A stretch of DNA of 64,000 bases from Sulfolobales archaeon (GTDB lineage: Archaea; Thermoproteota; Thermoprotei_A; Sulfolobales; NBVN01). The stretch is taken from assembly GCA_026419835.1 (NCBI GenBank), contig JAOAKQ010000002.1, positions 206,015-270,014 of the forward strand, read 5' to 3'. Under the pieces are notes generated by a model. It searched no databases. It saw nothing but the letters and a program-made list of their open reading frames with translations, and was not told the origin of the DNA. Positions 8,302 through 18,288 of this stretch are shown piece after piece; position 1 is the stretch's first letter; each line of letters starts with the position of its first letter. Both the position numbers and the translations under genes were made by a program.

Positions 8302-10452
8302 GTGCGAGCTTGGTGGTGTTTTGAGTGGGTGATGTGCTTGACCGAAGCTCTAGTCATTGAAAGAGGTAGGATCGGGTTAATATCGAAAGTGATTCTCACT
8401 ATTGGTGTACTAGTGACTTCTTATGAGATAGCGGTAGTTATGGGTTTAAACTTCGCTCTATACACCATCGCGAGAAACTTGGGGGCGGAGCTCAGGTTCT
8501 TACTCGACGTTCCGGATATACAGCAGAGCATGGCATTAGTTCTAGGGTTGGTTATGGCCGTAGCTTTCCTGATATACCCCGCTCGAAGAAGCACTCCACC
8601 AGCTAGAATACCTGTCTACGATTACGCACTTGCTTCTACAGCCTTTCTATCTATGTTCTACTTAGCGCTAGTATACCCATCGGTAGTTAGGACAGGCTAC
8701 GTTGAAGCTACGGTAGCTAACGTATTGATACCTACTGTAGCCATAGTCCTACTTCTAGAAGCTGCGAGAAGAACTCTAGGAGTGGCTCTACCAGCTATAG
8801 CGGCAGCAATCCTATTCTTGGGCTACGTGTTTAAGGGATTCAACATTAGGCACCTAGTTAACCACATGTACTTCGCGAGAGAAGGTATATTCTCAACACC
8901 TCTCTTCGTAATGGTTTCCTACGTATTTGCTTTCGTCTTCTTCGGCTCCGTACTCGAGAAGATCGGTGTAGGTGAGTACATAACTAAGTTCGTAATGTCT
9001 CTCGTAGGGCATAAGTGGGGAGGACCCGCGAAAACGGCTGTAGTAGCTAGCGCTCTCATGGGGACCATATCCGGGAGCTCTGTTGCCAACGTCTTAACCA
9101 CGGGGACGTTTACGATACCGCTCATGAAGAAAGCTGGCTACCCACCGGAGATCGCTGGTGCTGTAGAACCAGCTGCGTCTACGGGCGGTCAGCTAATGCC
9201 GCCTATTATGGGTGCGGCAGCCTTCGTCATGGCACAGTTTCTCGGTAGACCCTATAGAGACATAATAATAGCGGCAGCACTACCGGCCATCCTATACTTT
9301 ACCTCGATCTACGTCTTCGTAGATAGGTTAACTAAGAAGCTCGATGTGAAGCCTCTAAGTAGGAAAGAGCTACCTTCTTTCAGAGATTTAGTGGGGGGAA
9401 TGTACATGCTCAGCCCGATACCTCTCATTACGTATCTACTTCTCGCAGGTTTAGAACCTCAGTACAGTGCTTTAGGGTCTATCGGAGCGGCCGTAGCCTC
9501 TGCTTGGATATATCAGAGAGGAGTTCCTAAGCTAACTAAGGCCTTAGCTGTTGCGTCCGTAGTTCTAGTGGCTGTGGCCGGGTTTCTCCTCGGACTACCA
9601 GTGAGTACAGCCATATTTATGTCTGGTGCTGGCGCTTTAGCTATTGCGGTAGTTCTTGGAGCACTGCTGAGAGGTGGGAGGAAACTGGCTAAAGCCGTTG
9701 TAGATTCCTTCGATACGACAATTCGAAGTACTACTACGATATTTCTAGCTGCCTCGTGCGCCGGTCTAATTCAGGGAACTTTAACGCTGACTGGTTGGGC
9801 TACCGAAATCGGTTACAGACTTGTAGATATCTCTGGAGGAAACCTATTTATCCTCATGCTAACGGCTATGTCTATAAGTCTAGTACTAGGAATGGGAGTG
9901 CCTACAACAGCTAACTACATCATAACTTCAACTATAGTCGGGGTACCTATGGCTAGAGCTATACATCAAATAACCGGAATAGATATGGAAGCTTCTAAGC
10001 TTGTCGCGCACATGTTCGTTTTCTACTTCGGGATCATAGCGGACCTAACTCCTCCGGTAGCCCTGGCTTCGTACGCGGGATCTCTCCTGGCGAAATCCGA
10101 TTTCTGGAAAACGGCGCTTAATGCTACTAAGTTAGCGATAGCTGGCTACCTAGTTCCATACATCTTCACTCTCAACCCGACGATCCTAATTCTAACTGCG
10201 AGCACCTGGACCTTAGAGTCTGCGTACAGCCTTCTCTACGGACTAGCTAGCTCTGCTCTATCTCTACTTCTTTTAAGTGCCGGCGTAGTTGGCTGGCACG
10301 CCTCTCCACTGGGAGTTACTCAGAGAGTACTATTCGTGGTACTAGGGCTTATGCTACTACTACCTATATCTCTTCGAGAACTCACAACTATATCGGCAGC
10401 AGCCACCTACGTAGCTCTCTACATCTACAACCGGCGGAGAGCGGTCGCCTAA
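8302..10452 (+). CDS. TRAP transporter 4TM/12TM fused permease (TAXI-type)
   Basis: 716 aa multi-TM; GSSVANVLTTGTFTIPLMKKAGYPPEIAGAVEPAASTGGQLMPPIMGAAAFVMA and GMGVPTTANYIITSTIV..FYFGIIADLTPPVALASY. Initiation could be at the downstream ATG (MCLTEAL). Confidence 0.9.
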   Translation: MRAWWCFEWVMCLTEALVIERGRIGLISKVILTIGVLVTSYEIAVVMGLNFALYTIARNLGAELRFLLDVPDIQQSMALVLGLVMAVAFLIYPARRSTPPARIPVYDYALASTAFLSMFYLALVYPSVVRTGYVEATVANVLIPTVAIVLLLEAARRTLGVALPAIAAAILFLGYVFKGFNIRHLVNHMYFAREGIFSTPLFVMVSYVFAFVFFGSVLEKIGVGEYITKFVMSLVGHKWGGPAKTAVVASALMGTISGSSVANVLTTGTFTIPLMKKAGYPPEIAGAVEPAASTGGQLMPPIMGAAAFVMAQFLGRPYRDIIIAAALPAILYFTSIYVFVDRLTKKLDVKPLSRKELPSFRDLVGGMYMLSPIPLITYLLLAGLEPQYSALGSIGAAVASAWIYQRGVPKLTKALAVASVVLVAVAGFLLGLPVSTAIFMSGAGALAIAVVLGALLRGGRKLAKAVVDSFDTTIRSTTTIFLAASCAGLIQGTLTLTGWATEIGYRLVDISGGNLFILMLTAMSISLVLGMGVPTTANYIITSTIVGVPMARAIHQITGIDMEASKLVAHMFVFYFGIIADLTPPVALASYAGSLLAKSDFWKTALNATKLAIAGYLVPYIFTLNPTILILTASTWTLESAYSLLYGLASSALSLLLLSAGVVGWHASPLGVTQRVLFVVLGLMLLLPISLRELTTISAAATYVALYIYNRRRAVA

Positions 10453-10781
10453 GAAAGTTAAACCCCGGCACAGTAGCTGCGCACGTAATACCGTAGCGAA
10501 AAGCACTACACTGGCCTCAGCACTATCGAAGAATCCACAGAGTGGCTGAACTTCGGGGAGGTGGTGTTGAAGCACTAAATAGAGTACGTAGCTAAGGAGC
10601 TCAAGCCGCACAAGTAGAAGTAGGAAACCACTGGCAGCCCCCAACAAGCACATACTAGTGGCTCCAGGCAGTCTACTCATAGCTAATAGAGTAGTAAATG
10701 CTGTGTCTATCTAAAATAACTCAACACGCACCAAAGCAAAGAATCTAAACGCTGCTCACCGAATTACGTCCTCCCCGAACT

Positions 10782-10892
10782 TCACTTCATCTTCGTAAAT
10801 CTCGTTCCACGAAGAACTAACCTCCTCTTAAACACCGCACCCCAGAAATCCGCTTTTCCTTCGAAGGTGGCTCCTTTTACTTGTCCGGGATT
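10782..10892 (-). pseudogene. Possible remnant of a pentapeptide-repeat-type protein
   Basis: Minus-strand fragment NPGQVKGATFEGKADFWGAVFKRRLVLRGTRFTKMK* bounded by stops and lacking a start; x-x-F-x-x pentapeptide-like periodicity. Confidence 0.25.
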
Positions 10893-10998
10893 TTAGCTCG
10901 TTCTTCTCTCTCCATGTGACTAGATTTCTACTTCCCGCTGTTTATGTGTGGTAGGTTTGCGAGGTTGATTGCGGATTCTACCTACTTGACTTCGTGTG

Positions 10999-13044
10999 CT
11001 ACTGCTCTGTAGGGTGTTGGGGGTTGGTGTGTGAGTTAGTGGCGGTGCGGGTTTTCTTCGGAGTGCGCGCTGTAGTTATGATTGCGGTGAGAAGTAGTCC
11101 TATTAAGGTCCCTATTCCTAGGTAGAGTACTGGTTCTACTAGTGTACTACTCTGTGTTATAGTGCGGTAAGCGGTTACGGTTCTCTCGCTAACTACGTCG
11201 CCACCCCTCTTCTCTTCATCTGAAGAGACCTGCCCGCCCGCTCTAGGTGCTTCGTACTCGCTTCTCTCCCTTAGAGAATCTGCGTAGAACGATGCTAGAG
11301 CGGATACTCTAGTGAGTGTGTAGATTTTTGAGATAGCTGATTCGTTCTGCGTAGCGGCGAGCTCTAGGTAGAGAACTAGGCTTATCGGAGTGCAGTCTCT
11401 TAGTGGCTCCAGCCCTAACTCCATACCTATAGCTCTACCTAGAGCAGCTATCGTGCTGTTCACATCCTGAGTAAACATGGAGACTAGAGTAGCGTACCCG
11501 TAGGCTAGCGCGTCAACTCCGAGAGATAGCCTATCTAGAGGTATCGCAGACCTCTCCATCAGCTCTACTCTAGTAACCATCTCGCTGTACGTAGCGGTAG
11601 GTACTCTGATCCGTTCTTGGAAGGAGATTACGTATGCGTAGATGTTGTAAACTAAGTTCTCGACGACCACGGTCGAGTACTCCAAGTACTTCGGGTCTAG
11701 AGTACAGCAAGCACCGCTCTCGGAGTCTTCGAGAAGTAGGAGACTCCAAAGCTCCGCAGTTATCGCTCTAGATTCCGCTACCGCTAGGTAGTACGTGAGT
11801 CTATCTATGCGTGATTCCGAGGTAGACTTGTTTAGGTAGAGTAGAGCCTCGTACGCCCTGCTGAGAGTAGCTATCGCTACGTCCAGACTTTGAAGGCAGA
11901 GCGTGCCGGACGCTGCGAACCGGTCGTGGACGAGTCTTACGACATCCTTCACTCTACTTTCAATACCTCTTCCTATAGCGTTCAGAGTCTCCGTGCTTTC
12001 TAGACCTTTAAGTAGGTAGAGTCTCCACAGGGAGTTTATGAGGACTTGGAAGTACGTTGATGCGGCGGAGTAGAGGTACCTCTGCTCGTACAGACCGTCG
12101 GCGCGGTTGAGGAGGCGGTGGACCTCGCTCTCTATATCTTTTACAATACTTTCGAGACTAGCTCTTAGAGGTCTAGGTAGGGAGCTCATCGCAGATTCCT
12201 TAATAGAATCACCGGACTCCACGGCTTCCAGGACTCTAGCTCGGAGTGCTTCGGACCAGGACCTCACCCGCCGCTCGAGTACCGTAATGTTGTAGATGGT
12301 TGCGGTTCTTTCAGCTGGTTCTGGAGGTACGTACCTACCGCTAGTAAGTATCTTCAGTGCTTCATGTACTGTGGCAACGGGTACTACCTCAACACCGAGT
12401 TCTCTTCCGTAGCTAACTAAGTCCACTACCACGGTTTCAGTAGTGTAGATGGTTACGGGCCCCACAGTTCGAGGAACGGTTACCGTCTCGGTGTACTTGG
12501 TCTGACCGTACGGAACTAGAAAGACCCTGGCCCCGGCCTTCGCAGCTGCTTCTAGCTTCAGTCTCAGCCCGCCAACTGGGGCTACACTACCGTCCGGCAT
12601 GACCATGCCCGTTAGCACCACATCGCTGCGGAGGGGTAGGTCTAGGAGGGCCGCTGCGAAAGCTGCGGCAGTGGCCGCACTAGCGCTAGGACCGCCGACT
12701 ATCGGGGAGCCGGCCTTAATAGAGGCTAGAAAATCGCACGACGCGAATCTAGTACCGGAAACCCGGCTCGCTACTATAGCGGCTATTCTAGTAGATGCCT
12801 GGAGGTCTATGTGGCTCAGCGGCAGGGTCTCCACGTAGACACCGCCACCCCCGGGGCAAACTACCTGAACGCTGAGCTTCGCGGAAACCCCGACGTAGGT
12901 ACCGTTAGGTAGGGATGTGACGGCGACTACGGTCATCTCGCGCTTTCTACTCGCGTAGCCTGTGCTATCAGCTGTATACGCCACTAGAACCGTACTCAAA
13001 ACTACGACCACTAGCAACCCCGAAGCCGCCTTCCGCATACGCAT
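10999..13044 (-). CDS. Secreted/membrane-anchored Lon-like S16 serine protease (COG1750-like), C-terminal TM
   Basis: Signal peptide; GGPSASAATAAAF (catalytic Ser region) and GGLRLKLEAAAKAGARVFLVP (Lys region); C-terminal TM LYLGIGTLIGLLLTAIITT. Confidence 0.8.
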   Translation of the reverse strand: MRMRKAASGLLVVVVLSTVLVAYTADSTGYASRKREMTVVAVTSLPNGTYVGVSAKLSVQVVCPGGGGVYVETLPLSHIDLQASTRIAAIVASRVSGTRFASCDFLASIKAGSPIVGGPSASAATAAAFAAALLDLPLRSDVVLTGMVMPDGSVAPVGGLRLKLEAAAKAGARVFLVPYGQTKYTETVTVPRTVGPVTIYTTETVVVDLVSYGRELGVEVVPVATVHEALKILTSGRYVPPEPAERTATIYNITVLERRVRSWSEALRARVLEAVESGDSIKESAMSSLPRPLRASLESIVKDIESEVHRLLNRADGLYEQRYLYSAASTYFQVLINSLWRLYLLKGLESTETLNAIGRGIESRVKDVVRLVHDRFAASGTLCLQSLDVAIATLSRAYEALLYLNKSTSESRIDRLTYYLAVAESRAITAELWSLLLLEDSESGACCTLDPKYLEYSTVVVENLVYNIYAYVISFQERIRVPTATYSEMVTRVELMERSAIPLDRLSLGVDALAYGYATLVSMFTQDVNSTIAALGRAIGMELGLEPLRDCTPISLVLYLELAATQNESAISKIYTLTRVSALASFYADSLRERSEYEAPRAGGQVSSDEEKRGGDVVSERTVTAYRTITQSSTLVEPVLYLGIGTLIGLLLTAIITTARTPKKTRTATNSHTNPQHPTEQ

Positions 13045-13159
13045 ACACCATAACGTGCGAGTACCTCAGAAATATTAAAAACCAGAGAGAGACTGCTACA
13101 AATCCGAGTTAGTACTTAACTTCTGATACATCCGTAATTAAGAGCTTCCTACCTAGGAT

Positions 13160-13717
13160 ATGGGAAGCGCATTGAGAGTGTGCTTAGGTACTCGAAACCC
13201 TAGCAAAATCTCGGGGGTTTCAAGAGCTATAAGCGCAGTATTTGGGAAAGCGGATGTAGTTCCCGTGGAAACGCGCACTCGCATCCCCCCGCAGCCTATG
13301 GGTTTAAGTGTGGTTATAGAGGGTGCCAGACGTAGAGCTATCGCAGCCTTCAGAGAAGTTGGTGAGTGCGACATAGGTATCGGTATTGAAGCGGGTCTCT
13401 ACTTATTGAAGGACCGGGTTTTCGACGTTCAAGTAGCTTACGTAGTGACAGCTGACGGATCTGAATCCTTCGGTCTCTCACCGTCTTTTATAGTGCCCGA
13501 CTCGTTCGTGAAATCGCTAGTTCTTGGGGAAACGAGAGAACTTGATGAAGTGGTTTATAGAGAGCTCGGAGTTAGTGATGTAGGAAGTTGCGGAGGCTTA
13601 ATAAAGATGCTCACAAACTCCGTAGTTACTCGTGAAGATCTAACGTACTACGCTACTTTAATGGCCTTAGTGCCACTCATCAATAGAGAAAGATACCTAG
13701 CTGAGTTGGAGCGCTAG
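13160..13717 (+). CDS. Inosine/xanthosine triphosphatase-like (DUF84/YjjX family)
   Basis: LGTRNPSKISGV..., IGIEAGLY motifs. Confidence 0.8.
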   Translation: MGSALRVCLGTRNPSKISGVSRAISAVFGKADVVPVETRTRIPPQPMGLSVVIEGARRRAIAAFREVGECDIGIGIEAGLYLLKDRVFDVQVAYVVTADGSESFGLSPSFIVPDSFVKSLVLGETRELDEVVYRELGVSDVGSCGGLIKMLTNSVVTREDLTYYATLMALVPLINRERYLAELER

Positions 13718-15105
13718 CTTAGCGAACGCTCCCTCCTAGTTAGGTACTCTCTATACTTTCTGTATCTGAGTTGTGCCGCTAGCGAGTGCGCAGCTCTCTC
13801 GGGAGTTGGGTAGGCTGGTATCTTCATGTTTGTGAGGTACTTAATTGCTTCGTACGCTTCAAGACCTCCTATAATAGCGACAGACAGCGGCTTCCTCACA
13901 CCCACCTCATCTACAGCTCTAGTGATTGCCTTAGCTACTCCTACGGGACTGGTTAGCGCTGTGTGGCAGTAGAGCACTAGAACTGCGTCTATTCCGGGGT
14001 TTTGAAGAGCTGTCTTCACGGATTTGTAGTACCAGTCTTCCGGGGCCATCCCGGTTAGGTCGACCGGGTTAGCTAGTGAAGCAAACGGTGGCAGTATTTT
14101 CTTAACTTCATCAACGAAATCCTGCGGCGGCTTCTCCAGGTATATCCCATCGTCAGCTAGGGTATCACTTGCCTGCACACCGGCTCCACCACCATTCGTT
14201 ATCACTACGACTCTATCGCCAGGAGGAAGCGGATTCCAGGACAGGGTCTTCACGAAATCGAATGCTTCCTCAACACTCTTAACCGATAAAATTCCGCTCT
14301 GCTTGAAGGCCGATTCGTACAGTGCTACGTTACCCGCTAAACTACCTGTGTGACTAGCGGCCGCTCTAGCACCAGCTTCAGTTCTACCAGATTTAATTAC
14401 GACTACGGGCTTCTTCATCGAGATCTTGGAGGCTGAGTTCACGAATCTCCTACCGTCGCTCACACCCTCCATGTATATTAGAACCACCGATGTGTTCGGG
14501 TCCTCATCGAAGAACTCCAGGAGGTCCGCATCGTCTATATCTGACTTATTGCCGACGCTCACTATAGATGAGATCCCTATACCTTCGAGTATAGTGGAAC
14601 CCATGAGAGCTATACCTAGAGCTCCACTCTGAGTAATGAAAGCTACGTTACCAGGTATTACGTCTCTAGGTCCGAACGTTGCGTTAAGTCTCGCAGGTGT
14701 GTATACGTAGCCGAATATGTTCGGTCCTAGAACTCTCATACCGTGTCTTCTAGCTCTTCTAACGAGCTCGTTCTCAAGTTCTACATTTCCTATCTCCTTG
14801 AAGCCGGAAGCTATGACTACGGCGTGCTTAACACCGGCTTTACCCGCATCATCTATGACGTCCGGTACTTTAACGTTCGGAACCGATACTACCACAACAT
14901 CTACCTTACCTGAGACAGTCGATACAGCTGGGTACGATTTCAACCCCATTACATCGCTAACTGAGGGATTAACTGGGTATATGCTCCCTCTGTAGCCGTA
15001 CTCAACTATGTTCTTCAGAATTATGTGACCGATCTTAGTTGGATCCCTAGACGCTCCCACCACAGCTATTCCTCTAGGGTTAAACAGGTCTTTTAGGTTA
15101 CTCAC
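13714..15105 (-). CDS. acdA: ADP-forming acetyl/acyl-CoA synthetase alpha subunit
   Basis: CoA-binding NPRGIAVVGASRDPTKIGHIILKN; SQSGALGIALM; HTGSLAGN. GTG at 15105 (SD-like TTAGGTG upstream) preferred over track start 15132. Confidence 0.87.
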   Translation of the reverse strand: MSNLKDLFNPRGIAVVGASRDPTKIGHIILKNIVEYGYRGSIYPVNPSVSDVMGLKSYPAVSTVSGKVDVVVVSVPNVKVPDVIDDAGKAGVKHAVVIASGFKEIGNVELENELVRRARRHGMRVLGPNIFGYVYTPARLNATFGPRDVIPGNVAFITQSGALGIALMGSTILEGIGISSIVSVGNKSDIDDADLLEFFDEDPNTSVVLIYMEGVSDGRRFVNSASKISMKKPVVVIKSGRTEAGARAAASHTGSLAGNVALYESAFKQSGILSVKSVEEAFDFVKTLSWNPLPPGDRVVVITNGGGAGVQASDTLADDGIYLEKPPQDFVDEVKKILPPFASLANPVDLTGMAPEDWYYKSVKTALQNPGIDAVLVLYCHTALTSPVGVAKAITRAVDEVGVRKPLSVAIIGGLEAYEAIKYLTNMKIPAYPTPERAAHSLAAQLRYRKYREYLTRRERSLS

Positions 15106-15172
15106 AGCTACGCACCTAAGATAGTTTCGCACTAATTATTAAAGCACCTACTCCGCACTAGCACACTAGAGA

Positions 15173-15212
15173 ACACTGAACTTCGAAGTTCGTGTAGCTA
15201 CGCGAGAGCTAC
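15173..15212. repeat. Two adjacent inverted repeats: ACAC(T)GAACTTC|GAAGTTCGTGT and GTAGCT-7nt-AGCTAC
   Basis: Read directly; 14-bp perfect palindrome GAACTTCGAAGTTC extended by 4 bp with a single bulged T. Confidence 0.6.
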
Positions 15213-15349
15213 CGCCCCAGCTACCTGCTTCCACGACTCTTCAAATACTGACCGCTTCGCCGAGCTTCTTCACTTAACTCACGTACCGTGGGAGAACTGT
15301 AGTAGCTTATGTATAGGAAAAAACTAGGGCTGACTAATTTTAGGCCGAG

Positions 15350-16522
15350 TTATTTAATGAACTTCATTACAGCTATCGATGCTAGCAACATTATAGCTAC
15401 TACGATTAGGGCTATCTGCATGGTGTTAGATATATCGGAAATTCTCGATGCCAGCTCTTTCTGAGATTTCGCTAACTCAGCAACGTTTTTATCTAGAGTT
15501 CCTATCCTACCAGCGAGATCGTTTAGAGCGGCTTCAGTGGCCTTCCTATTTGCTTCAGCCATAGACTTCAGCACGCTATCTACGCTTTTAGCTAGAGTTG
15601 AGAGACTCTCATCTATTTTCTTAGAGTAGTCCTCCATATGTCTAGCAAGAGCTGAAACAGCGTCCATAGACCTCTTCGAGACGTCTTCAAGTCCTTTCTC
15701 TAGTTGAGCTATAGTCGTAGCTAAAGTCTTAGATAAATCTTCAACCGATCTTATTGTCTGAGTGAGAGAACCTTCGAGAAGCGAAATCCTGCTCTCGATA
15801 GTTCCGTATCTTATAGCGAGAGTGCTTATTATTCTACCCTCTAGAGATGATAATGATGCGAGCGCCTCTCTATATAGAGACAATGCTTCATCTACCTCAC
15901 CGTAGAGGTCTAGTCTCTCCGAGGCTCCCGCGATGGTGCCTTCAATCACTGAAAGCTCTTTCATGTACCCAGAGATATCGACACCTAGTGCCGATGCTAG
16001 TGTTACTACAGCTCTTACTCTTTCGAGGGCTATCATAACTTCAGTTCTAGCTAGTAGTACTGGACGGTGGTCAGCTATCTCTAGTGCGATATCTCTAACA
16101 AGAGTAAAGTCTACGCCGGCAGCTCTGCCAGCTATATCAATTCTTAAAGTACCTTTACCAGTAAACATCGCTTCAGGAACCGGAACTCTAACTAGAGCTA
16201 GGAACTGAATGATGTATTCAACATCATCTACCTTAATTGTCGTTGGCGAGATGAGCTCTACCAAGGTAAGTGGCATACTCAAAGTAAGTCCGGCGGTAAG
16301 TGTAGCGGTAGCTCTAGTTAGAGTCGGTCTAGCTGGAGTATCTCCAGTGTATATGTAAGCTACTACTTCAACCCACTGATATCCTCTATATACTACGGTT
16401 CTACTAACATCCAGCTTTACAACACCGATGCGCTTTTGAGCTGATACTGGTAGCACAGCAACTGATAGAACGATTACTGTTAGCACTAGGTAGACTAAGT
16501 ACCTATATTTCAAGGTTGCCAC
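15350..16522 (-). CDS. Secreted coiled-coil protein with C-terminal TM anchor (possible cell-surface/stalk protein)
   Basis: N-terminal signal peptide, long heptad-like C-terminal half, terminal TM IALIVVAIMLLASIAVMKFIK. Confidence 0.7.
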   Translation of the reverse strand: MATLKYRYLVYLVLTVIVLSVAVLPVSAQKRIGVVKLDVSRTVVYRGYQWVEVVAYIYTGDTPARPTLTRATATLTAGLTLSMPLTLVELISPTTIKVDDVEYIIQFLALVRVPVPEAMFTGKGTLRIDIAGRAAGVDFTLVRDIALEIADHRPVLLARTEVMIALERVRAVVTLASALGVDISGYMKELSVIEGTIAGASERLDLYGEVDEALSLYREALASLSSLEGRIISTLAIRYGTIESRISLLEGSLTQTIRSVEDLSKTLATTIAQLEKGLEDVSKRSMDAVSALARHMEDYSKKIDESLSTLAKSVDSVLKSMAEANRKATEAALNDLAGRIGTLDKNVAELAKSQKELASRISDISNTMQIALIVVAIMLLASIAVMKFIK

Positions 16523-16567
16523 CAGTACTGCATCTAGCTAAAGCTTATAAACTTTTACATGAAACAT

Positions 16568-16729
16568 TCAAGAGAATGTCTCTTTAAATACGGCGTTCTT
16601 AGAGTGCTGTTGATGAAGTTTGAGAGCGTTCTCTATCGAGACGGGATTCAGCCAGATTCTACCTACTCCTCTACTTAGGTAAGTGGCGTACGTGGGCCTG
16701 ATGCAGATGTGTATTTCTGCGAAATCTAT
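16568..16729 (-). CDS. Putative 53-aa small protein with no ATG/GTG/TTG start (ATA at 16729)
   Basis: Minus frame IDFAEIHICIRPTYATYLSRGVGRIWLNPVSIENALKLHQQHSKNAVFKETFS*; codon usage matches the surrounding genes (AGA/CTA/GTA); overlaps the ino1 stop. Confidence 0.4.
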   Translation of the reverse strand: MDFAEIHICIRPTYATYLSRGVGRIWLNPVSIENALKLHQQHSKNAVFKETFS

Positions 16730-17850
16730 GCGGTATTGAAAACCCAGTTCGGAAGTCTCTTCGGTTCAATAGGTATCTTCAGCTTCTCAAGCTCTCTATA
16801 TAGAACTGCTAGAGCTTCCTCATCACTTCTAGTTGGCGCAGGTGGGTGCTTGAAGTAGAATGAAGAAGCCCAGCCAGGACTTCCGTAGATACCTCTGTCC
16901 TTGAGTGCTTTAGCTAGTCTGACCACGTCTACGAGTACTGCTGAAGCCATAGCTTTATCGTCTACGGTAAGCTTCAAGTCTATTACTACAGGAAGACCCA
17001 TGAAGCCCGAGACCTTCATGTATATGTAGGATACCTTGGTGTTTCCTAGGAAGGGGATATAGCCACTAGGACCGGCGAATATCCTATCTAGTACAGTGTC
17101 TGGGTTTGGTTGGGTTGCGGCAACGGCCATAGTCTTACTTACCTTCTTACTATCCAATCTCCCGAGGTCGAGCATGTTCTTAAAGTCCGTGTTACCGCCT
17201 ACGTTTAGCTGGTACGACTCTACGATTTCACCACCCCTCGTAGTTACTAAACTCGCTAGAGCTCTGTGAACCGCTGTTGCGCCGATCTGCCCCTTAATAT
17301 CGTCACCTAGAACTAGCGCACCGTGTTTCTCGAATAGGGACGAGTACTGCGGGTCGCTAGCTATGAACTCGGGAACGCAGTTTACGAAAGCAGCTCCAGA
17401 TTTCGCAGCTACTTCTGCGTAGAATCTGGATGCTTCTCTACTACCAACGGGCAGCAAGTTCGCGAGAACGTCGATCGAGTAGCTTCTAACTTCGTCAACT
17501 AGTTCCTCGAGCTCTGGTTGAGGCGCACTAGATGGGGGGAATTCCTCCACCATGTGCTCAGCAACCCCATCGAGAACTCTACCCATTCTCACGACGACTC
17601 CCGTCTCGGGTAGTTCAACTAGTTTAGGTACCTGGTTTGGTTTAGCGAATATAGCTTCCTTTAAGTCCCTACCTACCTTGTGCTTAGATACGTCCACCGC
17701 GTAAACTACCTTAATATCCCCCACCGAGTATCCTCCAACGTTGGTGTGTATTAGACCTCTAGGTTCTCCCCCGGACCTTCTGTAGAACTCCACACTCTGC
17801 ACGAACATGGAGGCTATGTTTCCAACACCTACAATCCCTACTCTGATCAA
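16726..17850 (-). CDS. ino1: Myo-inositol-1-phosphate synthase
   Basis: VGIVGVGNIASMFVQSVE; NCVPEFIASDPQ; LGDDIKGQIGATAVHRAL; NVGGNTDFKNML. Confidence 0.93.
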   Translation of the reverse strand: MIRVGIVGVGNIASMFVQSVEFYRRSGGEPRGLIHTNVGGYSVGDIKVVYAVDVSKHKVGRDLKEAIFAKPNQVPKLVELPETGVVVRMGRVLDGVAEHMVEEFPPSSAPQPELEELVDEVRSYSIDVLANLLPVGSREASRFYAEVAAKSGAAFVNCVPEFIASDPQYSSLFEKHGALVLGDDIKGQIGATAVHRALASLVTTRGGEIVESYQLNVGGNTDFKNMLDLGRLDSKKVSKTMAVAATQPNPDTVLDRIFAGPSGYIPFLGNTKVSYIYMKVSGFMGLPVVIDLKLTVDDKAMASAVLVDVVRLAKALKDRGIYGSPGWASSFYFKHPPAPTRSDEEALAVLYRELEKLKIPIEPKRLPNWVFNTA

Positions 17851-17917
17851 TATCGCTTCCCAAAAATATTTCTGGGCAGAAATATAAGTTTAAGCAGGTA
17901 CTCTCTACGGTGCGCGC

Positions 17918-18250
17918 ATGAAGCAGAGTAGAGCGTACGAGCGCTTAGTTAGAAAGCTAACTACGGAAGTTCTGTGGATCTACGTAGCTAGGGTACTCCT
18001 AGAGTCGCATCCTCTTAAGGCTTACGAAATAAAGAAGAGGATCACGGAGAAGTTCGGTATGAGACCGCGGACTATGACTACCTACACAGTAATCTACAGA
18101 ATGTCTAGAGAGGGACTACTTAAGCCGGTGAAGGTAGATGGTGACGTAGTCTACGAACTTACGGAAGCTGGGAGAAGAGCTCTCGATGACGCAATTAGGT
18201 TTCTCGAAAAGGTCGTTGACTACCTGAGGTACGGTTCTGAACGTACGTAA
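17918..18250 (+). CDS. PadR-like winged-helix transcriptional regulator
   Basis: VLLESHPLKAYEIKKRITEKFGMRP..TVIYRMSREGLLKPV..YELTEAGRRAL. Confidence 0.8.
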   Translation: MKQSRAYERLVRKLTTEVLWIYVARVLLESHPLKAYEIKKRITEKFGMRPRTMTTYTVIYRMSREGLLKPVKVDGDVVYELTEAGRRALDDAIRFLEKVVDYLRYGSERT

Positions 18251-18288
18251 ACCACCCTACATATTTAACTTGCGTTGAGTATACGTAC

